From Zingiber officinale (taxonomy: Eukaryota; Streptophyta; Magnoliopsida; Zingiberales; Zingiberaceae): a DNA stretch of 64,000 bases. How positions within the stretch are numbered: position 1 is the first letter of the stretch; each line of letters opens with the position of its first letter. The translations under genes and the position numbers were made by a program. Shown in pieces: positions 39,001 to 48,418 of the stretch. A model generated the notes under the pieces. It had not been told where the DNA came from. It saw only the letters and a program-made list of their open reading frames with translations, and made no database searches. The stretch lies in contig NC_056003.1 in the NCBI RefSeq assembly GCF_018446385.1, forward strand, positions 21,573,198-21,637,197. The letters are read 5' to 3'.

Positions 39001-42000
39001 TCGACGAATGTGTCATTCTCCTCACTCAACGGGTATTCGGGAGTCGAGGAACTGAGTTAGATCCTCTGTTGGACGGTAGGTTAGTTTGTGCGTTATCTTT
39101 TCCCTTTCAGTTATATGATCTGCCCTAGTTCCTCGATCGAGGACCCCCGTGCCGATCAGCTGGGCGTATATTATCCGAGTCACGGGCTCGATGTCGAAGA
39201 CCACGTGCCGATCGGCCGTGCCGATCAGCCGGGTGTATATTTATCCGAGCCGCGGGCTCGATGTCGAAGACCCTGTGCCGATCCTCCGTGCGTATATTTA
39301 TCCGAGCCACGGCTCGATGTCGAAGACCCCGTGCCGATCGACCAGGCGTATATTATCTGAGCCACGAGCTTGATGTCGAAGACCCCATGCCGATCAACCG
39401 GACGTATATTATCCGAGCCACGGGCTCGATGTCGAAGACCCCGTGCCGATCGACCGGGCGTATATTTATCCGAGCCACGGGCTCGATATCGAAGACCCCG
39501 TGCCGATCGACCGGGCGTATATTTATCCGAGCCACGGCCGGCTCGATGTCGAAGACCCCGTGTCGATCGACCGGGCATATATTTATCCGAGCCACGGGTT
39601 CGATGTCGAATACCCCGTGCCGATGTGCCAGGTGTATATTTATCCGAGTCACGGGCTCGATGTCGAAGACCCCGTGCCGATGTGCCAGGTGTATATTTAT
39701 CCGAGCCACGGGTTCGATGTCGAAGACCCCGTGCCGATGTGCCAGGTGTATATTTATCCGAGTCACGGGCTCGATGACGAAGACCCCGTGCCGATCGGCC
39801 GGGCGTATATTTATCCGAGCCACGGGCTCGATGTCGAAGACTCCGTGCCGATCGGCCGAACGTATATTTATCCGAGCGACGGGCTCGATGTTGAAGACCC
39901 CATGTCGATCGGGCGGGCGTATATTTATCTGAGCCACGGGCTCGATGCCGAAGACCCCGTGCCGATTGGCCGAGCGTATATTTATCCAAGCCACGGGCTC
40001 GATGTTGAAGATCCCGTGCCGATCGGTCGGGCGTATATTATCCGAGCCACGGGCTCGATGACGAAGACCCCGTGCCGATCGGCCGGACGTATATTTATCC
40101 GAGCCACGGGTTCGATGTCGAAGACCCCGTGCCGATCGACCGGGCGTATATTTATTTGAGCCACGGGCTCGATGTCGAAGACCCTGTGCCGATCGGCCGG
40201 GTTTGAGTTATGCTTGAAGACCGTCGCGAGGCGACGTTAAATCCTAGAGCCGAACCGGCGGCTATCAATACCCGGCTTGAAGATCGTCGAGCGGCTACGT
40301 TAAACCCTAGAGCCGAACCGGCGACTATAAATACCCGGCTTGAAGACCGTCGAGCGGTAATGTTAAACCCTAGAGTCAAACCGGCGGCTACAAATACCCG
40401 GCTTGAAGACCGTCGAGTGGCGACGTTAAACCCTAGAGCCGAACCAGCGACTATAAATACCCGGCTTGAAGACCGTCGAGTGGCAACGTTAAACCCTAGA
40501 GTCGAAGCGGCGACTATAAAAACCCCGCCTTGAAGACCGTCGAGTAGCGACATTAAACCCTAGAGTCGAAGCGGCGACTATAAAAATCCCGCCTTGAAGA
40601 CCGTCGAGCGGCGACGTTAAACCCAGGTCTCCACCGGTGGTCGAGCGGCGACCTTAAACCCGTGTCTCCACCGTCCAGCTTATCAGAGCATTTATCTCCC
40701 CTGTTCGGGGTCAAGCGGTTTTCATTGGTCACGAACCAGTCTTATCGGATCTCCTATCTCCCCCGTTCGGGGTCGAGTGATTTTCACTGGTTTCGGACCA
40801 GCTTATCAGATCTCATATCTCCCCCATTCAGGGTCGAGAGGTCTTTATTGGTCGCGGAGTATATATCTCCCCCGTTCGGGGTCAAGCAGTTTTCACGATC
40901 TTCTACATCCCCCGTTCAGGGTCGAGCAGCTTTCACCAGTCGCGGATCAGTATATCATATCTTTTATCTCCCCCGTTCGGGGTCGAGCAGTCGCCATGAG
41001 CGCCTATCTCCCCTGTTCGGAGTCGAGCAGTCTTCACGAGCAGCTATCTCCCCCGTTCAGGGTCGAGCAGCCTTCACTAGTCGCGGCCCAGCATATCATA
41101 TCTTCCACCTCCCCTGTTCGGGTTCAAGTAGTCTCCACCAGCATCTATCTCCCCTGTTCGGGGTCGAGTAGTCTTCACGATCTTCTACCTCCCTCGTTCG
41201 AGGTCGAGCAGCCTTCACCGGGTCGCGGATCAGTATATCATATCTTTTATCTCCCCCGTTCGGGGTCGAGCAGTTGTCACGAGTGTCTATCTCCCCTGTT
41301 CGGGGTCGAGCAGTCTCCACAAGCATCTATCTCCCCCGTTCGGGGTTGAGAGACCTTCATTGGTCTCGGACCAGCATATCGGATCTCACATCTCCCCTGT
41401 TCGGGGTCGAGCACGTCTCACTGGTCACAGACCAGCTTATAAGAGCGTCTTATCTCCCCCGTTCGGGGTCGAGCTATCTCCGATGGTCGCAGACAAGAGT
41501 ATCTCCACTGGTTTCGGACCAGAATATCTCATAGGCTATGCGCACGTTCGGTTCACGACTTTCGTTTCCGTGCGCCTTCGACTCACGGGCTACACTCCAG
41601 TTCAATTCACGTGCGATGCGCTCGTTCGGCTCACGACTTTCGTCTCTGTGGGCATTCAATTTCACGGACTAGGCTCTCACTCAGTTTTCGGGCTCCACTC
41701 CGGCCCAGCGCTGCTTCGCCTTTCGCTCGGTATTTGTCCAGGTGCTCACTTGTTGTTCGCCCGATAGCTTACTTGGCAGTCGCTCGGCCCTATTTTTCAT
41801 CGCTCGGCCGACATTTTGGTAGCCACCTGATCCTCCACTTAGCCACGCGCTTGTGTTTCTTGGTAGTCGTCAGGTTGGCATTTTATGGTCACCTGGTTGA
41901 CATTTTCAGGCCGTCCGGCCGCAGTTTACGGCAATCCGATTGGTATTTTACGATCACCCTGTCGGTATTCTCCGAGCCGCTCGTTTAGTATTCTCATGAT

Positions 42001-45000
42001 CGTCCGACCGGTACTGCTCAGCTGCCCGTTCGGCTATACACTTAAACAACTCGATCGAACGCTCAGCATTCTCTCGATGGTCTAGTCATCATCTTATGGT
42101 CGACTGGCCGACATTTTCTCGGTCACGCGCTCGGCATCGTCCGTCCGACGTCTATCCACCAGATCGACATCCTTCCGATCGCTCGGTCGGCGTCTTCGCA
42201 GTCGCGCGCTCGGCATCGCTCGTCCGCTCGGTCTACTCGTTATCCCGCGTATCGCTCAGTCTATTATCATTTTACTCGTCGTTCGCTTTACGTTCTGCCG
42301 CTCACTCAGCATCTGTCTGGTTGCCGACTCGGTACTATTTTTCGTAGTTTGCTTATCACCGCTACTATCTCTCGTGCGACACCATTGCTATAGTGATCGT
42401 TGACGTGGCATTATACAAGGGGTTCAGCGATTCGACTCTATTATCAAGAGTGATTCAACTTTGGAAATAGATTGTCTAGTCAGTCGAACTCGTGCCTCCT
42501 TCGACTAGACTTGAAGGGGATGCTTGTGTTATGGATATTGTTGGGGGCATAGGAGGGAGTTAAAGAGAAATAGGGGGGCGGGGGGTATTTTCACCCTTTT
42601 GCTGTGAGGGCATTAAGAAGGGAGGAGGGGTTCGTGTTCGAAGGAGGAGCTTCTCCGCCACCATCCTCGCGCAAGAGCCAACACCACCTCCTCTCCTTCA
42701 CACTGCCGCTGACGCCTCCTTCTCCTTCCTCACCGGCAAGCCACCACTCCCTCTATCTCTCTCTCGCTCACTCCATACTCTGCTCCGAGGGGGGATGACC
42801 GCCAACAGGAAGAAAGGGAGCAAGCTTGGGGGTTCTGCCGCCGCCACCAGGGATCGAAGCAGAGGCTTCTGCTCTCGTCGCCGCCTCCGGAGAGATCTGC
42901 CGACAACACCCGTCTTTGGGCCATTTCCTCTGCTTTCCCTCTCCGCCGCTTCCTTTCTTCTCCGACCCCGGTGCCTCCCGCTGCCGCTGCCGGCGCCTCA
43001 CGACGCCACCGTTGCTGCCAGCGGCTGTGGACGCCGTCGCTGACACCTCTCACACCCGCAACAAGCCACTGTCGCCGCTCCTCTCCCTTTTCTTGTATGC
43101 GCGTTGGCGCCTTAAGTACAGGGACGCACGGTACGCCGCTGCCTCCAGCGGTCTTCACCTCTCGCGAGCGTCACCGACCCCTCCAGCGGGGGCTGTCGCA
43201 GCCTTCAACGGCCACTGCCACAGCCTCCAACGGCCGCTGCTGCAGCTTCCATGTCGACGTATGATTTCGGCGCTGATTTGGTGCTCGAGTCACCGCTGAT
43301 CCGGCCTTTCAGCCGCTGCTATCGCATTCTGCCCCATGATCTATGTTATGCTTTGTGTGTTATGTTCCGGCCATCGAGCCGTTTTGTTTTGCTATTTGCA
43401 CTGTTATTATGCTTGCTGCACCGAGTTCCATGTCGTCGCCCCCAGATCCGGCTCCTCAGCTGACTCACACTCGTCTGCTCGGCACGGTCTCGATGACTCG
43501 ATCAGCACCGCGACCAGCTCATCGACCCATCTGAGGGCGCCCCCCGGGGCCAAGGTACGTCATCGTACTTGTCCTACCTTTACTTCATTGTTCTGCTATT
43601 ATTTGATTGCTTATACATTTGTGGGACCCGTCTCGAGCATCGGGGTACCAGAGACCGGGGCGACCCGATCGCTAGCTGCAGGTAGCGTTGACCGGAGGTC
43701 TTCCGATGACTTGGTCAACACAGGAGACAGACCACCATCCAGGTCATGGAGATGCGGTCAATATTCTAGACACGTCATTCCAGCAAGTTCGTCTTCTCAG
43801 ATTCTCGACAAGATCAGACAGTAATACACAAGCGCATATGACTATAAAATTGGTAAAATTTAATTAAGTATTGCTTTCTTTATTACTGCTTTTAAAATGA
43901 AAGTGTAAGTTGTTACACTGTCCCTGTCTTTGTATTTGATTTCGTCTTCCAACAGCTCCGGAAGATGCTTTTAGTGAATTACTCGTCGATAGGTCTACGG
44001 GATCTGAGTCTTGGAGTAGGAGCCGTTGAAGGCTCCAAACCAAGTAAAATCGATCGAGTTTTTTCTTATATTCTTTTCAGTTTAAACTTTTTGCTGCAAT
44101 TTTATTTTAAAATAATTCTGTCTTTAAAAATACATGATTCACCCTCTCTCACGTGCTGATGATTCAACAAGAAGTAGGGTGGTAAAGTCCAATCAAATTT
44201 ATTATGTTCAAACTTATTGAGTCAAAATAAATTAAGCGGTTGAAATATTTATTCAAATTTAGTTTGATATTTTTTTACAAGAACTCGATTTAAGTTTGAT
44301 TTGTTTACATAGTATCAAACTCCCAATTCAAATTGTTTAAATTTTTTTATAATTTTAAATTTATTTGATTAGCTATTAAACTAATAATACAAGTTTGCTT
44401 ATTCATTTTGTTATTTTTTATTTATTTACAATGAAAATTTTATATATGAATTTAGTTAATAAATTTTGTTCCTCAATATTCATAAATATTATTCACAAAT
44501 AATTCCCTCATGACAAACATGGTGAATTATTAGTTTGATGTTAATCATCTTTGGACAATTAACACTAAAGTTTTACATTGGCAATAAATAGCTAATTTCT
44601 GAACGGTCTTAATTGAAGAATTTAATTTATAAAAAACTACAAATTAAGTATAAATTATCATTAGTTTGTAAGATTTCAGAACCTGGTCGACCGTGGTGTA
44701 GTTGTCAGGGATGAACGCGTATTTCTTCATAACTTCACTCTTTTTGCGATTTATTCTCCTTCCCATGGAAGACTGAGAGCTGCTCGAACTCCACCCCTCT
44801 ATTTCCCGAACCGCCGGGCGAAAACTCCACGCCTCTATTTCCCGAACCGCCGGGCGAGTCCTCCACCCCTCTATTCCCCGGGCCGCTGGCCGGTGAGCTC
44901 GCCGCCGACCGAAAAGCAGGGCCACCACATTCCCCATCCACCAACCATATACTAATCCGATCGAAAGAAGGCAAAACGACGGCTGAAGTAGTATCGATTT

Positions 45001-45907
45001 TATCCTGAAGGAAAGGTTTAAATGTTGGTTTGGAATAAAGTGGCTAATCCTCATCTATCAAAGATGCTCGTGAAACTTCCCGGATGTTTCTTAAAGCTTT
45101 CTTTTTTGTTTTAGAATCATAGCATCTGATTTTCTTTGTCGTCATTTGCATATATATATATAATTTTTTAATTCAGATCTCTAGATTCTCACAGACCTAA
45201 GGTACTTAATCTGTCGAATACCCGAGCTATGGTAGAGTGGTAAAAGTATTCAATTATCTCTCAAATATTTACGATTTGATTCTCAATTTTGATATATTTA
45301 AAGAGATTTTTCTTTCAAATGGGACTTGCAACTAAGGAATATTAGACTTCTGGATCGTCCGTCGTAAATACTTCCCGATTCACCTGATGATCGGTAGAAA
45401 ATTTACGTAGAACCTAACCGATCAAAAGGGCGTCAACATCTCTATCCCTGATCTTTATACAAACTCTTATTTTGGTAGATCCGATCATAAATGGGGAGAG
45501 AAGGGAGTGAATGAAGGGCAAGTGTAATTATATATATAGTGTACCTGTTCAAGGGAGGTGTAGTTGTCTGGGATGTAGGCGTATTTCTTCGTCAATTGGC
45601 TCCGCTTGTCATTGGAGCTATTTCTCCGGTTGACCGGCTGCGGCGGTGGCGGAGGCGGTGGCCTTCCGATGAATTGTTGCTGCTGATTACTTTGAGTTCT
45701 TGCAGTTAGAGATGGCCGCCTCTCGGGTGGCGATATCCCTCGCTCCAGGGATGCTTGCCTGAACCTCGGCTGAAGAGCAGTGGCAGCTGACGAGTTGTCG
45801 GCCACCAGTGTCCGACGCCTCCAGACATCCGGTTCCCGGTAACCCAGGCCGCTCTGCGGCGGTGAAGAAGCTTCCGTCCTTGTTGTGTAGGGCGCGCAAT
45901 TGCCCAT
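24020..45907 (-). CDS. RGLG-type E3 ubiquitin ligase (copine/vWA domain + C3HC4 RING), giant first intron
   Basis: Relative of Arabidopsis RGLG1/RGLG2, myristoylated membrane-associated ubiquitin ligases in hormone and stress signalling. Exons (minus strand): 45545-45907, 25772-25856, 25557-25697, 25337-25450, 25161-25258, 25005-25084, 24815-24920, 24597-24724, 24345-24513, 24212-24268, 24020-24106. They join in frame to 476 codons including stop. The start is Met-Gly-Asn-Cys, fitting N-myristoylation. The first exon is Ser/Pro-rich (a run of seven prolines) and ends [15 protein letters not shown]. The vWA/copine domain follows with a MIDAS motif DFTKS (D141, T143, S145), [23 protein letters not shown] and [10 protein letters not shown]. 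The C-terminal RING has C430, C433, C444, H446, C449, C452, C459, C462. Intron 1 spans about 19.7 kb because an 18.3-kb nested retrotransposon sits inside it; whether it is still spliced correctly cannot be told here. Confidence 0.92.
26048..28375 (+). mobile_element. Solo LTR inside the 5' LTR of the intron-1 element
   Basis: The element runs from TGATATTGATATAGG to CCCAGATAGGATCA, flanked by the exact 5-bp duplication TCTGA (26043-26047 and 28376-28380). Without the MITE inside it is about 1.43 kb. It is a diverged relative of the two LTRs at 37636-38909 and 42527-43816 (same start, shared CGGTCGCTGGCTGCAAGTAG and CTTGGTCAACA phrases near the 3' end). The overlapping plus-strand ORFs of 100-180 aa in its GC-rich part have no recognisable domain. 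Confidence 0.9.
26133..27029. mobile_element. PIF/Harbinger (Tourist-like) MITE
   Basis: Terminal inverted repeats read CGGTCTGTTTGG on the left and, on the other strand, CCCTCTGTTTGG on the right, extended imperfectly by GGAGTGAGGGAAGG-type sequence. The 3-bp word TAA flanks it at 26130-26132 and 27030-27032, the target preference of Harbinger/Tourist elements. The interior is AT-rich and non-coding. Confidence 0.82.
29578..29590 (+). other. Degenerate tRNA-Met primer-binding site
   Basis: GGGTATCAGAGGC directly follows the 5' LTR end; the usual form is TGGTATCAGAGC. It marks the start of the internal region of the intron-1 retrotransposon. Confidence 0.75.
29716..29880 (-). mobile_element. 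Au-type SINE with perfect 15-bp target duplication
   Basis: On the minus strand it starts GGGGAGCCTTGGCGCAACGG (A-box region) and has the B-box GGTCACGAGTTCGAATCC, then CAGCCTCTTGCAAAAAGCAG, matching the Au SINE family. The word ACCAAGTCTTGGTAT is present at 29701-29715 and 29881-29895. It is inserted in the 5' leader of the intron-1 retrotransposon, and the good promoter boxes and perfect duplication suggest a fairly recent insertion. Confidence 0.93.
29945..30998 (+). pseudogene. Copia gag remnant of the intron-1 retrotransposon
   Basis: An open segment from 30537 encodes a basic, Lys/Asn/Ser-rich protein with one intact CCHC zinc knuckle ([14 protein letters not shown]), typical of copia Gag nucleocapsid. 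The upstream part (29945-30536) carries Gag-like codons broken by stops. The open segment is cut at 31003 by insertion of a solo LTR. Sequence resuming at 32855 (reading [16 protein letters not shown]) looks like its continuation. Confidence 0.8.
31004..32849 (+). mobile_element. Solo LTR with ATCGAT cluster, inserted in gag
   Basis: It begins TATTGGTGCAATATTCC (the usual TG mutated to TA) and ends TTCGACCCTAACA. The 5-bp duplication GAAGG is exact at 30999-31003 and 32850-32854. Inside: an array of hairpin-like units (31222-31790), then AATCGATTGG-type words at 32041-32345, then the CACCCCCCTCC tail. It is related to the 5' LTR at 53803-55543. Confidence 0.92.
31222..31790 (+). repeat. Array of about 19 short imperfect hairpin units
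   Basis: Units read CCTGG-TGAGTGAAG-CCAGG or CCTAG-TGAGTGAAG-CTAGG, spaced by AGATGAGAAGT-like linkers (total unit about 28-40 bp). The two 5-bp arms are complementary and usually change together (G/C pair versus A/T pair). Related blocks occur at 240-480 and 53950-54210 in other LTRs. Confidence 0.85.
32855..36419 (+). mobile_element. Non-coding, very AT-rich internal region of the intron-1 element
   Basis: After a short gag-like stretch (32900-33300) the sequence becomes extremely AT-rich (about 33840-36130), with recurring TTAATTAAA and TTTTGAAAATTA words. No pol domains are visible on either strand, so this copy is non-autonomous or has lost its pol genes. It ends with AAAATGAGGAAAT, a possible polypurine tract before the 3' LTR. 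Confidence 0.7.
36998..37183 (-). mobile_element. tRNA-derived SINE (second family)
   Basis: The minus strand has a tRNA-like head (CCGGGGCGTAGCGTAGACGG, degenerate B-box) and the body CATATCTGTGGGGCCGACAC. It matches the copy at 54238-54425. Similar flanks CAAGTATATATAAAAA and CAAGTATAAAAA suggest a target duplication. Confidence 0.75.
39125..40205 (+). repeat. Tandem array 1, units of about 57-60 bp
   Basis: Roughly 18 copies of a unit containing GAGCCACGGGCTCGATGTCG and AAGACCCCGTGCCGATCG, then GGGCGTATATTTATCC. All long ORFs here, on both strands, are products of the repeat period and have no known domain. Confidence 0.93.
40206..40665 (+). repeat. Tandem array 2, units of about 59-60 bp
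   Basis: About seven copies of a unit containing CTTGAAGACCGTCGAGCGGC, ACGTTAAACCCTAGAG and CGGCGACTATAAATACCC. The TATAAATA inside each unit resembles a TATA box. Confidence 0.92.
40680..41500 (+). repeat. Array 3, dispersed CCCCCGTTCGGGG hairpin units
   Basis: More than a dozen units contain TATCTCCCCCGTTCGGGGTC and GAGCAG followed by variable spacers. The core CCCCGTTCGGGG is self-complementary. Spacing varies from about 35 to 75 bp. Confidence 0.88.
41520..42340 (+). repeat. Degenerate GC-rich repeat region
   Basis: Irregular repeats of CTCGTTCGGCTCACGAC and CGGCCGACATTTTC-type words. No coding domain is recognisable. Confidence 0.6.
44170..44682. other. Original intron sequence between retrotransposon and alternative exon
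   Basis: AT-rich non-coding DNA, presumed original intron 1 sequence. Nothing else recognised. Confidence 0.4.
44683..44937 (-). CDS. Alternative or duplicated first exon of the RGLG gene
   Basis: On the minus strand an ATG at 44937 opens an 85-codon exon starting [10 protein letters not shown] and ending [15 protein letters not shown] before a GT donor. The other first exon at 45545-45907 also starts Met-Gly-Asn, ends [15 protein letters not shown], and has the same phase 0. Either could join exon 2 ([13 protein letters not shown]), giving 475 or 439 aa. The middle holds about three copies of a 36-bp unit encoding [10 protein letters not shown]. It could be an alternative promoter exon, the remnant of a tandemly duplicated gene whose other exons were lost, or a dead duplicate. 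Confidence 0.7.
44938..45544. other. Sequence between the two RGLG first exons
   Basis: AT-rich, with a short TA run near 45150. It would act as promoter for the exon at 44683-44937 if that exon has its own start. No confident TATA box was assigned. Confidence 0.35.
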
Positions 45908-46796
45908 TGACGGTCTGTGAGTTGCAATGCTCGATCGTAGTGTCAATGTTTCAGCACTTGGATTTATTTGCAAGAGCTGGAAATTTAAGGGAGTTAGATG
46001 GAAGAATATAGGGAAGGTACTGGGCATGCAATTGCTGCATGCATGTGTTCTTTATGGAAATTTCTCGTTGCATTTATTCTCCCACTTGTTTGATCAAGAA
46101 GAAGATTCTTACTTTCTATCAAACGCAAATATGAAATCTGATACTTTTTTAATTTAAAAAACAAAAATTCCTATACTTTAGGATAAATAAGCAAGTAAAA
46201 ATAAGACATTTATCATTAAGCTGAACATTTAATTAAAATTGAATTGATCTATTATTATTACATCATTAGTCAATTTCTATGCATCATTAGTCAATTTATA
46301 CGTGGACAATCATCGATCGCACCAATCCATGTCTGAACTTTCTATGCTTGATTTGTGGATGTATTTCTTCAAGCCGTCATAACTCATAAATTTGGACCAG
46401 CAATCAATCAATTACAGTACATCAATTGATCGTTGGTAGTTTGTTTTCATCGATTTAATCAAATTCTGAATTTTATAATTGATACGGGATATAACGTGAC
46501 AATCAAAGTCAAGAAGAGGTAGTAACCAACATGTCATTCTTAATAGGATTTTGCTCTTCGTCCAACGTTAAGACTTTCAGTATGAGGATGACCGGCCAAG
46601 GAGTCGATCGAACCTAGGAGACCTAGTGTTCGGTTCCTATATTAAGACATCTATATTTTTGATCATTCGATAACCGACAGAGGTCAAGAGATGTCTGACC
46701 TACATGTCTGTCCGGAGTAAGGGAATCTAACTTCCCCCTTTTAGTACAAGTCTTTTAGCATATGACTGATCAACCCCACTGCTGGTCGACCCTATA
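45908..46796. other. RGLG upstream region
   Basis: This is the presumed promoter and 5' leader of RGLG near 45908-46020, followed by AT-rich DNA. Around 46560-46790 there is a moderately GC-rich stretch (GGTCGACC-like words, CTAACTTCCCCC) that may be a remnant of an LTR, but it has no clear ends. Confidence 0.4.
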
Positions 46797-47606
46797 GGGT
46801 GCGTTTGGTTCGGGGTTATTCTTGATAACCTTGGTTATCTATCCAAGGTTATCAACAAAAACCTTGTTTGGTTTAGGTATTCGATGATTCCCAAGTAATG
46901 TTCCATGCCCGACACGTTAGTAAAAGGGTCATGCAGCCCGGAATCAGAAAACCTTAGAAAACTAAGGTTTTTCTTGATTCCGGGGTTAACGAATTTTTTT
47001 TACCAAAAATACCCTCCGATAAGAAAAAACATGAAAAAAAGAGAAAAAATGTAAAAAAAATTTAAAAATAAAAAAAATGTTTTAAAAAATTTAAAACTTT
47101 ATTTTTTAAAAAAAATAAATAATTTTTTAAAAAAATAAAAATTAAAAAAAAAAATTATAAATTTTTTTAAAAAAATTTAAAATTTTAATTTTTTTTTTAA
47201 AAATTATAAAAATTTAAAAATTTTAAAAATAAAATAAATAAATAAAAATTAAAATTAAAAAATGTAAAAAAATAAAAATAAAAATAATATAAAAATATAA
47301 AACATTAAAAAATAAAAAAACACATAAAAAAGTAAAAAAATATACCAGAAAAAGAAAAGTAAAAAAACATTAAAAAATAAATAATAATAATAATATGTAT
47401 AGTTAGTTTTGTAACTGAGGGTAATACGGTAAAATATTAAAGTAGGGTATTCATTAAAACCTTCAAACAAACAAGTTTTTGTTGCATTACCTAAGTTGAA
47501 CCAAACAACATTTGGTTATGTTTTATTCCCTATAACCTTGGTTATGTGATTACCTGGTAATCACATAACCAAGGTTATACATGATGACTTGAACCAAACG
47601 CACCCT
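46797..47606. mobile_element. MITE-like element, copy 1
   Basis: Perfect 15-bp terminal inverted repeats, GGGTGCGTTTGGTTC at the left and GAACCAAACGCACCC at the right. Inside each end lie further inverted words (ATAACCTTGGTTAT, CCTTGTTTGG). The middle is an A/T homopolymer-rich stretch of about 500 bp with no genuine gene. The flanking word TA could be the duplication; the superfamily is not certain. Confidence 0.82.
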
Positions 47607-47625
47607 AGGGTATTCGTTTGGTTTA

Positions 47626-48418
47626 TGGTGCGTTTGGTTCGGGGTTATTCTTGATAACCTTGGTTATCTATCCAAGGTTATCAACAAAAACCTTGTTTGG
47701 TTTAGGTATTCGATGATTCCCAAGTAATGTTCCATGCCCGACACGTCAGCAAAAGGGTCATACAGCCCGGAATCAGAAAACCTCAGAAAACTAAGGTTTT
47801 TCTTGATTCTGGGGTTAACGATTTTTTTTTACCAAAAATACCCTCTGATAAGAAAAAACATGGAAAAAAGAAAAAAAATGTAAAAAAATATTAAAAAATA
47901 AAAAAAAATGTTTTAAAAAATTTAAAAATTTATTTTTTAAAAAAATAAATAATTTTAATAAAAATAAAAATTTAAAATTTTTTTAAAAATTTTAAAAAAA
48001 ATTATAAATTTTTTTATAAAAAATTAAAAATTTAAATTTTTTTTTAAAAAAATTAAAAATTTAAAAAAAATTTAAAAAAAAATTAAAATTTTTTAAAAAA
48101 ATTATAAAATTTTTTAAAAAAATTATAAAATTTTTTTAAAAAAAAAATTTTTTTTTTAAAATTTAAAAATTTTAAAAATAAATAAATAAATAAAAATTAA
48201 AATTAAAAAAATGTAAAAAAATAAAAAATAAAAAAACACATAAAAAAGTAAAAAAATATACAAGAAAAAGAAAAGTAAAAAAACATTAAAAAATAATAAT
48301 AATAATATGTATAGTTAGTTTTGTAACTGAGGGTAATACGGTAAAATATTAAAGTAGGGTATTCATTAAAACCTTGGTTATGTGATTTTATACATGATGA
48401 CTTGAACCAAACGCACCC
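47626..48418. mobile_element. MITE-like element, copy 2
   Basis: A close copy of the previous element in the same orientation, starting GGTGCGTTTGGTTC and ending GAACCAAACGCACCC. About 20 bp separates the two. It shares the same left 250 bp almost base for base and a similar A/T-rich core, but the right inner repeat is shortened. Confidence 0.82.

Larger units (their letters stand above)
37636..43816 (+). mobile_element. Non-autonomous LTR retrotransposon built of tandem arrays
   Basis: The LTRs lie at 37636-38909 and 42527-43816 (TGATATGG / TGTTATGG ... AGATCA) and are about 94 % alike in the first 200 bases by eye. Flanking 5-mers are GATAG (37631-37635) and GACAG (43817-43821), one mismatch. 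A primer-binding site TGGCATCGTTTGTGGGA follows the 5' LTR at 38913, and a purine tract GAAGGGGA lies at 42513-42520. This PBS type is common in gypsy elements. The 3.6-kb internal region has no gag or pol domain; it is mostly three tandem arrays plus a degenerate one. It is comparable to LARD-type elements and would need a helper element's proteins. Confidence 0.9.
25890..44169 (+). mobile_element. Nested LTR retrotransposon in RGLG intron 1
   Basis: The 5' LTR begins TGTTGGAAGT at 25890 and ends TCCAACA at 29577. A degenerate tRNA-Met primer site (GGGTATCAGAGGC) follows at once. The 3' LTR begins TGTTGGTGCA at 36420 and ends GATTCAACA at 44169. After removal of the elements inserted in them, the two LTRs share long phrases and the GGAGGCGCC cluster, and look roughly 85 % alike by eye, so it is an old insertion. 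The internal region keeps only a gag remnant and a long AT-rich spacer; no protease, integrase or reverse transcriptase is visible. Flanking 5-mers (GCTGT and AGAAG) do not match. It is antisense to the host gene. Confidence 0.85.
36420..44169 (+). mobile_element. 3' LTR of the intron-1 element, with two nested insertions
   Basis: LTR sequence is present at 36420-37635 and 43817-44169, interrupted by the 6.2-kb element at 37636-43816 and by a SINE at about 36998-37183. The GGAGGCGCC cluster lies at 37215-37495, with a TATA-like CAATAAAAGAAGG at 37499. Confidence 0.85.

Noticed and set aside
39225-40164. Overlapping ORFs of 130-254 aa on both strands with periodic peptides
   Set aside because: They are a product of the 57-60-bp tandem array, where the unit length and GC content keep several frames open at once. 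There is no domain and no start context.
39125-41500. Regular repeats that might suggest a CRISPR array
   Set aside because: Units are directly adjacent tandem repeats without unique spacers, inside an LTR element of a eukaryote.
25885-44174. A 5-bp target duplication for the intron-1 retrotransposon
   Set aside because: GCTGT on the left and AGAAG on the right do not match, and shifting by a few bases does not help; left as not found.
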